Origin: Zygaena filipendulae
Taxonomy: Eukaryota; Arthropoda; Insecta; Lepidoptera; Zygaenidae
DNA: 64,000 nt
Assembly: GCA_907165275.2 (NCBI GenBank)
Contig: OU015660.1
Location: 5,148,501 to 5,212,500 of the forward strand
Reading direction: 5' to 3'
This document shows positions 13,085 to 24,569 of the stretch, in pieces; position 1 is the stretch's first letter, and the number at the start of each line of letters is the position of its first letter. The notes beneath the pieces were generated by a model, which ran no database searches, was not told the DNA's origin, and saw only the letters and a list, made by a program, of their open reading frames with translations. A program made the position numbers and the translations under genes.

Positions 13085-16000
13085 ACATACATAATACAGG
13101 AAGAAACGAACATTCTGATGTCATAACTGTATGTATAGTGATTTAAAAACTTTGATACAAAGATGAGTATCTAGTAGGTAATAACAGTATACTTATAACT
13201 AAAAGAAACAAAAACGCCTGAAACAAACAACAAGTAAAAAATAAGCAGTAAAATAGGAACTTAATCTAAACCAATCATTTTGTTAGTTTTTTTTACTTAA
13301 ATAACGCTTAATTAAGAACCGTATTTATTTAATTTGTTTTTTTTTTTTTTTTTATAAATTTACGGAAAAAATCTACATATCTTTTATCATATTTCAAAGA
13401 ATCGAGAAGCAGAGTTGAGTCATTGACCTTAATCACTCCAGACTGGTTTTCATGGAATAAAGTATAAGTTTGTAAACTTATCTCACCATAATGCTGTCTA
13501 CAAAGTTGTCGTGTAATTCACTTCACTAATTAACAACTTGTGACGCGAGCCACTGCTACTTACTACTGTAAATCTGGCAAAACTGTCTGACGTGACATCA
13601 GTTGGCTCAACAGTTTTGTTACTAACTCTTTTTTCAACAACCTCACAATATCTCTTTGATGTGTCATGTGACAATTATGTAGGTTAGTCGAACAGAAATT
13701 ATGTCGATCTGAAAGAATTTATATGTTTTTTTTGTAATCCTTTTTTTTTAATTTACGACGCAATAAGGAAGTGTCCATTCGTCGCATATTTTAAGGATAG
13801 GGTTGAATGGTTTATTGTGTAAGGTTCTTTGTTGCTTTTTTAACTGTTTTCTTCGTCTTAACGTGCGTATACGTCATTGTTGTATGGTTCTATTGTTTCT
13901 GCCTATTTTTTATTTTATTATTTGTTTTTATAATTTTTCGAGTGCTCATTCTTTATTTTACAAAGTTTACTGTGATGTGCTTAGAAAAAATATTTTGATG
14001 ATTTTTTTACTTACATTGTTTCACAAAATTATGAATACCTATAGGTAAAATAGAAATTTAGTGATGAACGCCTATGCATTAATTATAATCGACATAATTT
14101 AACTTGAACAGTACTCACTAAATATTTTATAATTTTATATTTTGTTCATATCAGCTGAGCAGTCCACTAAGAGACGAAACCCAAAGGATAGTGATTGCTC
14201 TAGTTGAATTCCGCAATCTTGACCAGATCATCAAAGTCTTTCATATGGGATTTCTGCAAGAGGACTTAGCTGTTCTATCCCAACTTTTTGTTTTTTTTTT
14301 TTAATTATCGAACTCTTTCATTTAAAAATTCATTCCAATATCGATTGGATATACAGGGTTCAAGGTTGAAGAACTGACGTATTGCAATGTATATAATTCG
14401 TACGGAAAAAAAAACCATAAAATTTGGTCATTTTTGACGTGAAAAAAAATCACATAAATTAAGCGCGGAAGTTGCCAAAGCGCTGACAACGCACTTTGAG
14501 GGTAATTCAAGGCTCCTATCCTTTGTATTGCTTTTTGTATTATATTTTTTTAACGAAATTTCCTTATGATTTCTCAGTATTTTTTTTATTATATTTTTAT
14601 TAATTACCGACATGCTACAGAGTTTGAATAATTCCTTCGTTTTATACGCTGTATGAACAAGTATCTATGTGACACATTATATAGAAACAAGTACCTAATT
14701 TAAAAGCAATAATTCCAAGCAACAGCTCAAAATTTAATATGAAATACGTATCTCAAAAACATATAGCAATATTGTCAGGTTGAGCCCACGTTCATTTGGA
14801 AGGGTATCGAAAATTGCATCCGCATCACAATTTGCAAAGGCGTGTTGCAATTGAACGTACGTATAGTACCTACTTACTTACATTCATTGCATTCTAAATC
14901 ACAATCACATGTAGGTACTTTAAGTATACATCATTCATTCAGTCATATATTAGCTCATCAAAGCTCATTGCAAACTTCAAATGCCTACCTACACCATACA
15001 TTGATATTAATTTAAACATTATTGCTTTGAACTTTACAACCATATGCTATTATTCATTATTAAATCAAATGCAATACAATACATATTGTATAAAATTTGC
15101 ATTTTGAATTTTGGTTGCACGATTAAAAATTTTACACATTTGAACAAGAATTTGTTTGTACTTTACTTTTCCATTACATACCTACCAATGAATACCTACC
15201 TCATATTTTGTATCGACAATTAGTCAATATACGTACCTAGTGAATCTATTCAATATATTTTCTAAAAATTAAATAAAAAGATAAGTTATTACTTATTATT
15301 AATATATATGCAATAAATAGATAAATAATAAAATAAGCACCTATAGTTAAACCAATTTTATGTACCCAACCTGACATTTTCACTAATATAAGAGACTACG
15401 TCGCAATTCTCAACACGTTTACAATTGCATTTTATATTATATATACAATATAGGTTCACGCGCATTCATGAATTATTCAAGCAAATAAAAGGTATCTTCA
15501 TACCTAATCGATGTTACGCGAGATATTTAATTAAAACCGGTAGAGTCAATCTCTCAATATAGAATAAGTAGTAAGTACCTATACATTTTATTGAAAATCT
15601 TGCTGATTTATATAGTGATTATTATTGTTGTTGTATAGGTAATTAAAATATGTGACCACAAATGATACGATGCAGTTTTAATCTGCATAATATTAAATCT
15701 GTTACAACTTAGTGGTGCCGCTATAGCATCTACTAAAACTCTTCTTATCAAGGTGTAGTAGACAAGATTATCAATCGTAACGTTGAATATCATAATTTAA
15801 TAAGAATTTAGGAATATCTTAGGTGAGACATGAGTTAAGTAACTACTACCTACTACTCTTTCATACGATCATTGAGAAAGACGATTACAGTTGATTTATG
15901 AGGCCTTTACAGGGATGAAACTATCGCCCACCGGCAAGTATAGAAAACATCATATCTTCTAAGATTTTTTACAATAATTCTGTATTATTGCCATATAATA

Positions 16001-16325
16001 TTAAAAAGTTTAATTAAAAACCGGCTAAAGTAACCGTTTTTAAGACTTTATAACTTTTTAATATCAAGTGTAAATGCTGCAGAATTATAACTAAAATACA
16101 TATTTTGTTAAATTTGATTTTTAAGAAAAAAACTACATGATAAAGTATACAAATACATAATTTAGAGAAATGTAGATTTTTACTTATGAATCAGTATGCA
16201 TATTGAAATCATTATTTTCGTAGATACATAGGTACATATTAAATAATGATATTCCAATCGTAGTTTCATTTACAACGAAAAATTAATATTCAACAATTCA
16301 GTGAGCACACAGTCATTCGTACCTA
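13085..16325. other. AT-rich intergenic DNA
   Basis: Homopolymer T runs (13339, 13740, 14289) and AT-rich DNA without a supported gene. Small frames at 13803-14048 and 14322-14613 are hydrophobic or Lys/Asn-rich, as expected from base composition. Confidence 0.5.
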
Positions 16326-16329
16326 TACA

Positions 16330-16580
16330 TACAAAACGCGGCTTATCCCGACGGAAGCAGCGCCGGCCACCGCTGCCATACCACGTCCCACACCACTCTC
16401 ATTGTGATGCAAATGTACTCCGTTGTCTGCCTTCAAATTAACCCTTCGGTCAAGCTAGACCCGTCCGATGACCAGACATTAGTGCCCTCCCTTTAAAACA
16501 GAATCGACCCGGCCATTGTAGTTTTCTCCCCTCCAATACATACAAGGAACTTTGACCCCTAAGTGTGTAGCGTTAGAACT
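16330..16580. promoter_or_regulatory. candidate conserved noncoding element
   Basis: A G+C-rich block with GCCAT words at 16375-16379 and 16512-16516, an octamer-like ATGCAAAT at 16407-16414, and C-rich runs (GCGCCGGCCACCGCTGCC, CCCTCCC, CTCCCCTCC). No repeat ends, terminal inverted repeats or long open frame are visible. It stands out sharply from the flanking DNA, which suggests constraint. Enhancer, PRE or unrecognised exon are all possible. Confidence 0.25.
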
Positions 16581-17276
16581 ATTTATTGCTTGTATAAATA
16601 GTGTAAAGATTCCCTGACACTTGCGTGCATATTTCATATGGTATATTGTTATTAGAGTTGCTAATGTGATAAAGTATTATCTATGGAGTGGAGGAATGGC
16701 GTATAGCAATCGTGCGGACAATAATTTAGGGCTGTATGGTGCGTTATGGCGGATGATTACTAGACATTGGGATTATATCTTGCGATTTGGTTAATGGACC
16801 TACCTACTTACCATGATGTTGATGGTTAGTCACGTACCTACCTATATTTTAATGTTATTACAAAATACTTTGTATTTCATTTAATATTTATCGTTTTCAA
16901 AATCAAATATAGATAGCTGTAATGATATGTAAAAGTACGAAATTTTCTATGACATCAAATTACTTGTTTGAATTATTTTACAAAGTCTAAAGGTTTTCGA
17001 GAAATGTATTTTTACATTTAAAAAAAATTAAATGAATGTGCTTTCTACATTGAAGTATTTTAGATATTAAATTTACCTTAACAAATAAGCCGATTTTGTC
17101 TTTGATTTTAGGAAAATTAAAAGAAATAACATTTAATGGATAAATAATACAGCAGGTATATGCGTTGACATAATTATCAGTAATATTTTCAAATGCTGAT
17201 AGCAACTAGGTACCTACCTTTTTTGAATACTTTTATTTAACTTGCAATGTAGGTATGTAAGTAACTAACTATGTTT

Positions 17277-17400
17277 GTATACGGGTGGAACCTTGCAACT
17301 CAATTTTGAGGCATATATTTTCAACCGATTGAGTTGAAATTTAGTACATATATATAGGTTACGTTTAGTTTGGATGACATTCACGGTTTATTCTTTTTAG
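17277..17400 (+). repeat. interspersed repeat fragment
   Basis: The phrase ACGGGTGGAACCTTGCAACT, then TTCAACCGATTGAGTTGAAA, has the wording of dispersed insect repeats near Helitron-like copies. Boundaries and family are unresolved. Confidence 0.3.
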
Positions 17401-17639
17401 CGCATTTAAATAAAAGCTTTTTTATAAAAAGTTTTTTAAAACAGTTTTTCTATCGAGACTAATTTACCTTTTTCCTTAGTTATTTATTAAATGTAACATT
17501 TAAGTACAATAGTAAATACTATGGCACCAAATCAATATGAAAAAAATAGGAAACATATTAAATTATTTAAAAAAAATTAACATAATTTAAGTAATAAATG
17601 TACTTTAATGATACTCAGTACACAGTACTTTTCACTACA

Positions 17640-17686
17640 AAATTATACCTCACCTCACCTATACCTATACAAGTGAGGTATAATTT
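17640..17686. repeat. 14-bp perfect stem hairpin
   Basis: AAATTATACCTCAC (17640-17653) is exactly complementary to GTGAGGTATAATTT (17673-17686) across a 19-nt loop of CCTATA-type wording. It lies 70 bp from the end of a Helitron-like element. Confidence 0.7.
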
Positions 17687-17758
17687 TTAATAACTTTAAA
17701 CTTACGGACTACCTATCACATGTCGGTCAAAATACATTTTTGTAGTTATATTCGTATA

Positions 17759-18253
17759 CTAGCTGTACCCCGCGGTTTTACCCGCGGTAATTTCGGAGTT
17801 CCTGCGGGAATTCCGGGAAAAGGACCTATGGTCCTTTTCTGTACCCCTGCCAATGTGCATGCCAAATTTCATCCAAATCCGTTCAGCCGTTTTTGCGTGA
17901 TTGAGTAAACGTAGGTATGCGAGGATAAGAGCTCGAAAGCGCATTTTCGTCTGACTTGCTTCAAATTCATCGTCACTGCTCAGCTTTTATGTGTCTTAGC
18001 GTTATGTTATATAGCTTATAACCTGCCCAGAAGTATGGACTACAATCATACCAAGTTTGGTTAAAATCCCTTCAGTAGTTTTTGACCCATGCGTGCACAT
18101 ACAGACAGGCAAACAGACAGACAGACAAATAATTTACTGATTGCATTTTTGGAATCAGTATCGATCACTATTCATCCTCCGACATTAATTTTGAATATAT
18201 ATTCAATGTACAGAATTGACCTCTCTACAGTTTTATTATAAGTAATATATAGA
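17759..18253 (-). mobile_element. full-length Helitron-like element, about 495 bp
   Basis: Read on the minus strand it starts TCTATATATTACTTATAATA (18253), passes AAAACTGTAGAGAGGTC, a (CTGT)n tract (near 18125-18100) and AAAACGGCTGAACGGATTTG, and ends with the hairpin CCGCGG-GTAAAA-CCGCGG and CTAG (17762-17759) before T. It is closely related to the copy at 35400. No transposase is encoded. Small frames inside it are incidental. Confidence 0.75.
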
Positions 18254-18589
18254 TGTATATAATTATGTATATATAGGTACGTGATTATGCAAAATGGACC
18301 TAAATTTGAAAGGGACTGCTCTTGAAAGGGTTGTGTTAAAGCGTGAATTAAACAAGCTTTGTCCAAAACTAGTTTTTATCCCGTCCAAGTAATGAATTGA
18401 CCGCGGTTGGTTACAATGGGCGTCTGTGGTTACCTATTGCAACTTTACAAAGGCGAATGATTATGCGTATTGTTACTATGGTTGTGGTATATGTAGGTAT
18501 GTATAAAAAGTCGAAATTAGGGTTGTATAATATGTATGTCACGCAGCATCACTTGTTTTCAAAGTAAGCAGACCTTGCCTATGGGAATA

Positions 18590-18715
18590 AGACAACTAAC
18601 ATAATGATGAAATTTTGCATACGCATTGTCAAGGATACAGAGAAGGACATAGAATAGGTACTTTTGTTCTGGAATTTCTGCGGGAACTCTGAAATTTATG
18701 CGGGTGAAACACAAT
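18590..18715 (+). mobile_element. 3' fragment of Helitron-like family
   Basis: It contains GATGAAATTTTGCATACGCA, AAGGACATAGAATAGG, CTGCGGGAACTCTGAAATTT and GCGGGTGAAAC, matching the 3' third of the full copies. The terminal hairpin partner and CTAG are gone. Confidence 0.5.
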
Positions 18716-18719
18716 GTCA

Positions 18720-19980
18720 ATTATTGCAAATACATAAAAATACCTATGTGTCTTTTTTGTTAAAACAATTACAATTTTTATGTGAACGTATAGCTGCGGA
18801 AATCACCTATAGTAATAAATATTGTTAAAACTTCATAATTTTACATGAGTATTTAATAGAGATACCAGAGAAATGTGTTTAAAATGAGATGTTTAGTCCA
18901 GACAGTCCCCCCTGGGCAAAAGGGAGAAGTGTTCATTGCTTCCTCGCAATTTCACAAAATGCGATACAACACCTACCATCCTTGTCTCTACACTCTATAC
19001 CTTCTGTAATATATACAACCAAATTAAATTGGTCTTCCTACAATCCCCTTCTACTCCATTATGTCCGGTAACCTAGCGTCCAAAGAGAAAGGACAGAAGG
19101 TTTAGGGATCAAGTTTAATTGGACATTTCACGTTAGACAGAAATAACTAGATAGAAACTAAAATAGAATATTCTCCCGAGACAGTTCAAGTTTCGTGTAA
19201 TGTTCGAGTTTGAATTCAATTAGTTTAGGCAATTGTTAAAGTTATCTGCGTAATTATATTTGAGAGAGCCATCTATTCAATTATATTACAAGAGATTATA
19301 ATTGCCAATGTCTGAGAAAGTTACCACTAAGTGAGTAAATCAATCATAATTATACATAGGAAGCAAAAATTTCATATTGTTTGTATGTACAATCATTTCT
19401 GTACAAATCGATTTAAAATCATTGATGATCCAGAAGTTTATATAAAATATATGACAATGTGATAACTTTAGATAGGTACCTTACATAACAAATATTTTTC
19501 ATAGAAAACTGTGACGTAAAGTACGTGTAAAAACTACGAAATTTAAAGAATTCCTAGTATCTGAGCAGGTACTACCCAACATCCATTACGATGAGGCGTA
19601 ACCACGGGCGGTATGTAAAATATGCTTCAAAGATTTTTTTATTACTATATCTGACTACAATTATTACAATAAAACTTTTCATATCGAATGTTGGAATCGA
19701 ATGGCTTAATTTGATCGAAATGCTGCGTGAACGAAAGTGTTTTCGGTGGATACCTATGACCTTTTTTATTTTTTCTTATAATATATCAATATACATTTAT
19801 CGTGAAAGTCTCGGAAGAATAAAGTAGGACCTACAACTTTTTGAACGATTGAACTTCAATAAAATTGCTGAAGGCACTCAATATAGAAAGGAAGCATTGG
19901 TGATATTGTCGTGAAATTGACGCGCGAAGTATGTACGCATTTTTATTACTAGATATTTATTCTCAGTTTCATAAGACTGT
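18720..19980. other. AT-rich intergenic DNA
   Basis: No gene is seen. Frames at 18889-19071 and 19591-19827 have no recognised domain, and the second encodes a hydrophobic, Ile-rich product typical of AT-rich DNA. Confidence 0.5.
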
Positions 19981-19982
19981 TA

Positions 19983-20559
19983 AAGGCATGTTCACACTAA
20001 TCTCGCAAGCGACGTCTTATTTACCCTCCGACTAGAAGCGGGTCACTCACAGAGTCAGCGTCTGTCAGCATCTACCTGGAGTGATATGACTGAAGAGAAA
20101 CTGTCATTTGCGTGCTTATTGCACAGCCAGCTGCATGAATTTGTACGCGTACTTATTTAACTATGAAATGAACACGTATAATGTTAACTTTCTATAACTG
20201 AGTGATGTATTATCACATCACTTTTCCTGTCGGGTGATGTCACTCGAAAACATTGCATATCACTCAAATATTACTAGTCGCATTATAAAAAAAATGAACC
20301 TAGTGTAACTAGAGGTCATCATTATCAATCTGAGATATTACATAGTTTTTGTTTTAATCTAAGCGTAGTACTTTCGTAGTACCCATTACTTGTATCTTTG
20401 ATTGAAACCGAGTGCGAGTAGGTGTTGGGTGTTAGTGTGATATTAATTTTTCTTGTGTAATTACACATCACTCATTATGATATTACTCACATTACTGACA
20501 CACGTCTATAACTGATGACTCACAGTGAGGCGCAAACTGAGCTTAATGTAAACGCGCCC
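19983..20559. mobile_element. possible old MITE with imperfect terminal repeats
   Basis: The left end AAGGCATGTTCACACTAATC and the complement of the right end (GGGCGCGTTTACATTAAGC) agree at roughly two thirds of positions, and both are bordered by TA (19981-19982, 20560-20561). The interior repeats GTGATGT/ACATCAC words and has no ORF. The similarity is modest and could be coincidence. Confidence 0.3.
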
Positions 20560-20561
20560 TA

Positions 20562-22183
20562 GAAGATAGTGATTTACATTTCTAGAATTCCCTATCTTAC
20601 CAGTTTTATGGATATTAAAGTTGTAAGTTAAACATTTAAGGTCTGAACATTCTGTATTGGATAGGTAATTATATTTGTCGTATCATTTTGCTGTCGCCTT
20701 ATCCAGAATAAAGCCTAAACGATTATTTCCAGTTTAATGTAGAGTTTAAACGGTTACTTTATAATACTTATTGAAAGTGTAGGTAATTTCAACCAATAAT
20801 ATTGATAATTCGATATTATTTTTAAGAGTTCTAAGAATAATCGAATGGTATTTTTAATAAGTAGTTACCTACGAGTATTTTAATTTAAATAAAAACATGT
20901 ACAGTCGTTTTCAAAAGTACCTATTCTTATGTTTTAAAGGTTACGATAACTTGCACACTGAAAAATTTGTTTCTGTATATCATCAAAATATTATTAAGTT
21001 ATAAACCTTTCAGCTGATATGATGATAAACCTTATATTATACAACTTACATAGGTACTACCAGTAAATTTGAACTTTTTAGTTGGTTTACCGTAATACCT
21101 ACCTACCTATAAACATATGCCATTTCTGTATTATTCTCAGCGTATGAACTTTTCCAAATGACCGTACCTAACGACACGGCATTGAGTTGGTTTAGCACTT
21201 ATAGGTAACAAGAAAAATTAATCACCAAAAACATAATATTTTAAAGTGTCGAAAACGATCATCGTTTGATAAAAGTAAATTATTTAATTTCTTTTGATTG
21301 CTTTATGATTTTTTTTTAATAATCTAGTAGAATCGAATACATCATTGATAAAGCAAGGTATCGAATACACATTCATAAAAACGTAATATGATACCTACCC
21401 AGCATTCATGCCTACCATATTAGGTTAATATTTTTTGTATTGAAATTAATATTTTTACGACCACATCACACGGTAAAGAATATCGAAAAATTTTAAGACG
21501 TGGGAAATGCTTCCATATTCATTTTATTACAACTCAAAAGAAAGTTACTGTTACTTAGGTTGTTATTTGTATTTATAAATTTTGACCTTCCGCCTTGGCC
21601 CAGAACTGTAGCTTCAGCTGCATTCTTTTGTAATTATCCCGCGTAGGTAGGTAAAGATCCAAGAAGTGCGCATTCCATGAGTTAAGACATGGCCCAAAAG
21701 AGGGAATATTAGGCCAGTAAAGAGTGTCGGAAGGGCTGAATTTGTGGCCTCGCCGACCCATTAACTGACAATCTCTTTAAATCACTTGCGGATCTCCCTG
21801 CCAGAGCTCCTGACTTGCCTTATTACGGGAGGGTTCGGGATGGCACAGAGATATTAAGAAATTTTAGCCGCTGCTCCCGCTACCTAAACATAATTTTATA
21901 TACCTATATATGTACATGTACCTATTTAACTTTGTATACCTATGTACATACTGGTTATATTAATTAAGGTTAGCAGATGTGAAAGTTTGCTAAATCTTGT
22001 TCGTATTTCTGATACAAAGGTTTTTAAAAAAAATATGACTATTTAACAACATCTTAGAAAAATTTCAAAATGAGCAATCTTAAATAACCCTTATGTTAAA
22101 GGTAACAAGCAACAGATGTGTATCTGCATAATAGTACCTAGTACAGACTAAAGATAATATCTGTTGTTGATAAGCGCCACTCT
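20562..22183. other. intergenic DNA with a less AT-rich block
   Basis: 21570-21880 is relatively G+C-rich (CCTTCCGCCTTGGCCCAGAA; GGATCTCCCTGCCAGAGCTC) and non-repetitive. It has a 62-codon minus frame without recognised domains. It may be a conserved noncoding element. The remainder shows nothing definable. Confidence 0.4.
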
Positions 22184-22491
22184 TCTATACTATAATAAAA
22201 GAGTAGAATCCGCAATTCTGTAGGTACATTGAATATTTTTACCTAAAATTGAGAGGGGTGATAAAAGAAGACTAACGAAGCACAAAAAAACAGTTTTTAA
22301 ATTTCTGTCTGTCTGTCTGTCTCTTCGCGATAGTCTCCGAATCTACTGAACGGATTGTCATGCGGTTTTCACAGGTAGATCAAGCTTAGCCTGGCGCTAC
22401 ATATAGGCTTTGTTTCATTGAAATCGCAGTTCGGGAAAAAAGTTGTCATATAAAAACCTTTTGCGCGGGTGAAACCGCGGGGCACAGCTAG
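22184..22491 (+). mobile_element. Helitron-like element, 308 bp
   Basis: It starts TCTATACTATAATAAAAG, carries a (CTGT)n tract, CTACTGAACGGATTGTCATG and a 3' hairpin GCGGGTGAAACCGC, and ends CTAG (22488-22491) followed by T. It is shorter and internally divergent from the 460-495-bp copies but shares both ends. Confidence 0.65.
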
Positions 22492-23175
22492 TAGTAAAAT
22501 AATTGTCATAATATCTTCTCGACACACTTTTTTTAACGTATAGGTATTAATTAGACATAGATAAGCAATAGTGTGTTAACCCAACCTGGAGAAATTTAGA
22601 GTAAATTAAAGTTTTCAAATTATAGCGCCATTTTGTGGTGTCAACATTTTTTATGTTTAACATTTAGTTACATATTTAAACAATGTAATAAGGTAAATAC
22701 ATAATTAAAACACGTTCTCTAACTCACAATAAATCGTTCTGAATCAATAACTTAATTTTGTGAGTTAACATGTTATTGCTTATCTGCGTCAAATTATTCG
22801 TAAACGTATTAATGTCAGTTTTTCTACTTATTATTTATAAAGGCGCACTCAAAGAGACCCACATAACCGCTGTTGAGGGCTCCGTATACAAAATAAGCGA
22901 CAGAAATTAAACCTTTATAATTTCTTCATATCGGTCCATCTGTCCGTATTTCACAGCAATTTTAGTAAAATTTCATCCACGTAGGTATATAGACGAAACT
23001 TTGAAGGAATCTTGAAGTAAAAAAATCATAGAGTTATGAAAAAACATAATAGGGGTACCACTCCATACATTAAAATCAAATTTAGCACTCATTATTAGTA
23101 CTTATATTCTTAAAAATCAAAATGACATTTCTATTGCCCTTTTCAGGTCAATAGTGAGAGACATAATTGACTAAT

Positions 23176-23465
23176 TGACAAATTTTTTTAAGTCCATCGT
23201 GTAGATTAATACAAAATATTCACCACGTATTTTTTCTGTTTTCACGTAATCAAAAAATAACGTTGAGTTAAAATTTCGCGTGACGTCACAACCCGGTGCG
23301 TGCGTTTGTACGGAGCTTATATACCGAATAATGACGTCACGAGTTCCCCACCCTAAACTTTAATGCGCTTTATCTATGTTTATCTTCATTTATTCGAAAA
23401 AGCAAAAAATACTTTAGAATACTCTAGAATTTTGATTTTCATACCCCGGAAAATACCCAATTATA
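23176..23465. repeat. unclassified interspersed repeat, copy A
   Basis: It is shared with 59201-59495. Common segments include TCCATCGTGTAGATTAATA (with variants), ACGTAATCAAAAAATAACG, TTTGTACGGAGCTTAT and CACCCTAAACTTTAATGCGC. Copy A has two perfect CRE palindromes TGACGTCA (23281-23288, 23332-23339) that copy B lacks. The minus strand has a short frame ending MDLKKFVN. The element class is unknown. Confidence 0.65.
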
Positions 23466-24069
23466 CCTACTTGTTCAGACTGTATCCTTTAGCTTTTTCA
23501 AAAGTAGGTGGGAAATAAAAAGTAAAAGTAGTGATAAACTTTTTCAAAGAAAATTATGATTCGAATGAGATGCGTCATGAATTTTTAAGATAATATTATG
23601 GAATAATTACGAAGACAATATTAATTTATGATAGGTATATTTTGAATTTGAACGGTTCACATTCTGTCCCAGCACAAAACTCTTCGTATGGAGTATAGGC
23701 GTAATAACGTCTTAAGTTTCCTGAAATTACACAGTTTAGTTGCTCGTGTACGAACATCATTATAGAAAATCATAAAATTTCAAATGTTAAGTATTGTTGG
23801 GTTCCAGGCGCGTCATACAAAGTCGTAACATAGCTACATTGTAGCACTTGTCTATAATAATGAATTTACGATACCAAACCAATAACAATGGTAGCTAATA
23901 CGACATCGCGTAGGTATATTTGTTGTTGATAGGTAACTTTCACTTTATATTATTATCAGTTACTATAGAATAAAATTACCTATGATAAGAGTGGAAATAA
24001 AAACTTATTATAAAAATAGTAGAGTATGGCAATGTCATATAATTATCTATGTACCTACTATCTTTTTAA

Positions 24070-24104
24070 TGTCCAGTACCTTTAATGTCGAAAGGTACTG
24101 GACA
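24070..24104. repeat. perfect 14-bp stem, 7-nt loop hairpin
   Basis: TGTCCAGTACCTTT (24070-24083) pairs exactly with AAAGGTACTGGACA (24091-24104). It is too short for a canonical miRNA precursor. Its origin is unknown. Confidence 0.7.
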
Positions 24105-24439
24105 TGTCGAAATAGTTGAAATAAAATTTATTAGCAAATATACAAATTCTTCTTTGGGGTTCAATCGCCTGAGTTTCAGGTTTCCCTCCCAAAATCTTTT
24201 TTGTACTGTGATAAAAAGCATTTTAAATTTAAAGTCATGGGATACCTATATAGGTATTGCCATATAGGTAGAGGCATATGCCAACTTTTATTTGAATCTG
24301 CTCCAAAATGATTGAAACAGATTTTATACATATATTAGTTACTTATTCTCTATGTGACCTATTTTTATACCAATCTATAGGTGCCTACTTAAGAGTACTA
24401 ATATTGTGAAGAGGTAAAATTTGTGATGTCAGGAACTAT

Positions 24440-24566
24440 CTACTGAATATTTTACTGATATTCCTTTTTACAGTTTATACAGTATTTCTAAGTTTCATAG
24501 GATACTTTTCGAAATCCTGAGGGAGTCTCGGGTATTACTCGAGTAAAACCGTGGGGTGATAACTAG
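24440..24566 (+). mobile_element. decayed Helitron-like 3' end
   Basis: GAAATCCTGAGGGAGTCTCG, then ACTCGAGTAAAACCGTGGGG and AACTAG (CTAG 24563-24566) followed by T, parallel the CCCGCGGGAACTCCG...CCGCGGG...CTAG end of intact copies with many substitutions. Confidence 0.4.
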
Positions 24567-24569
24567 TTT

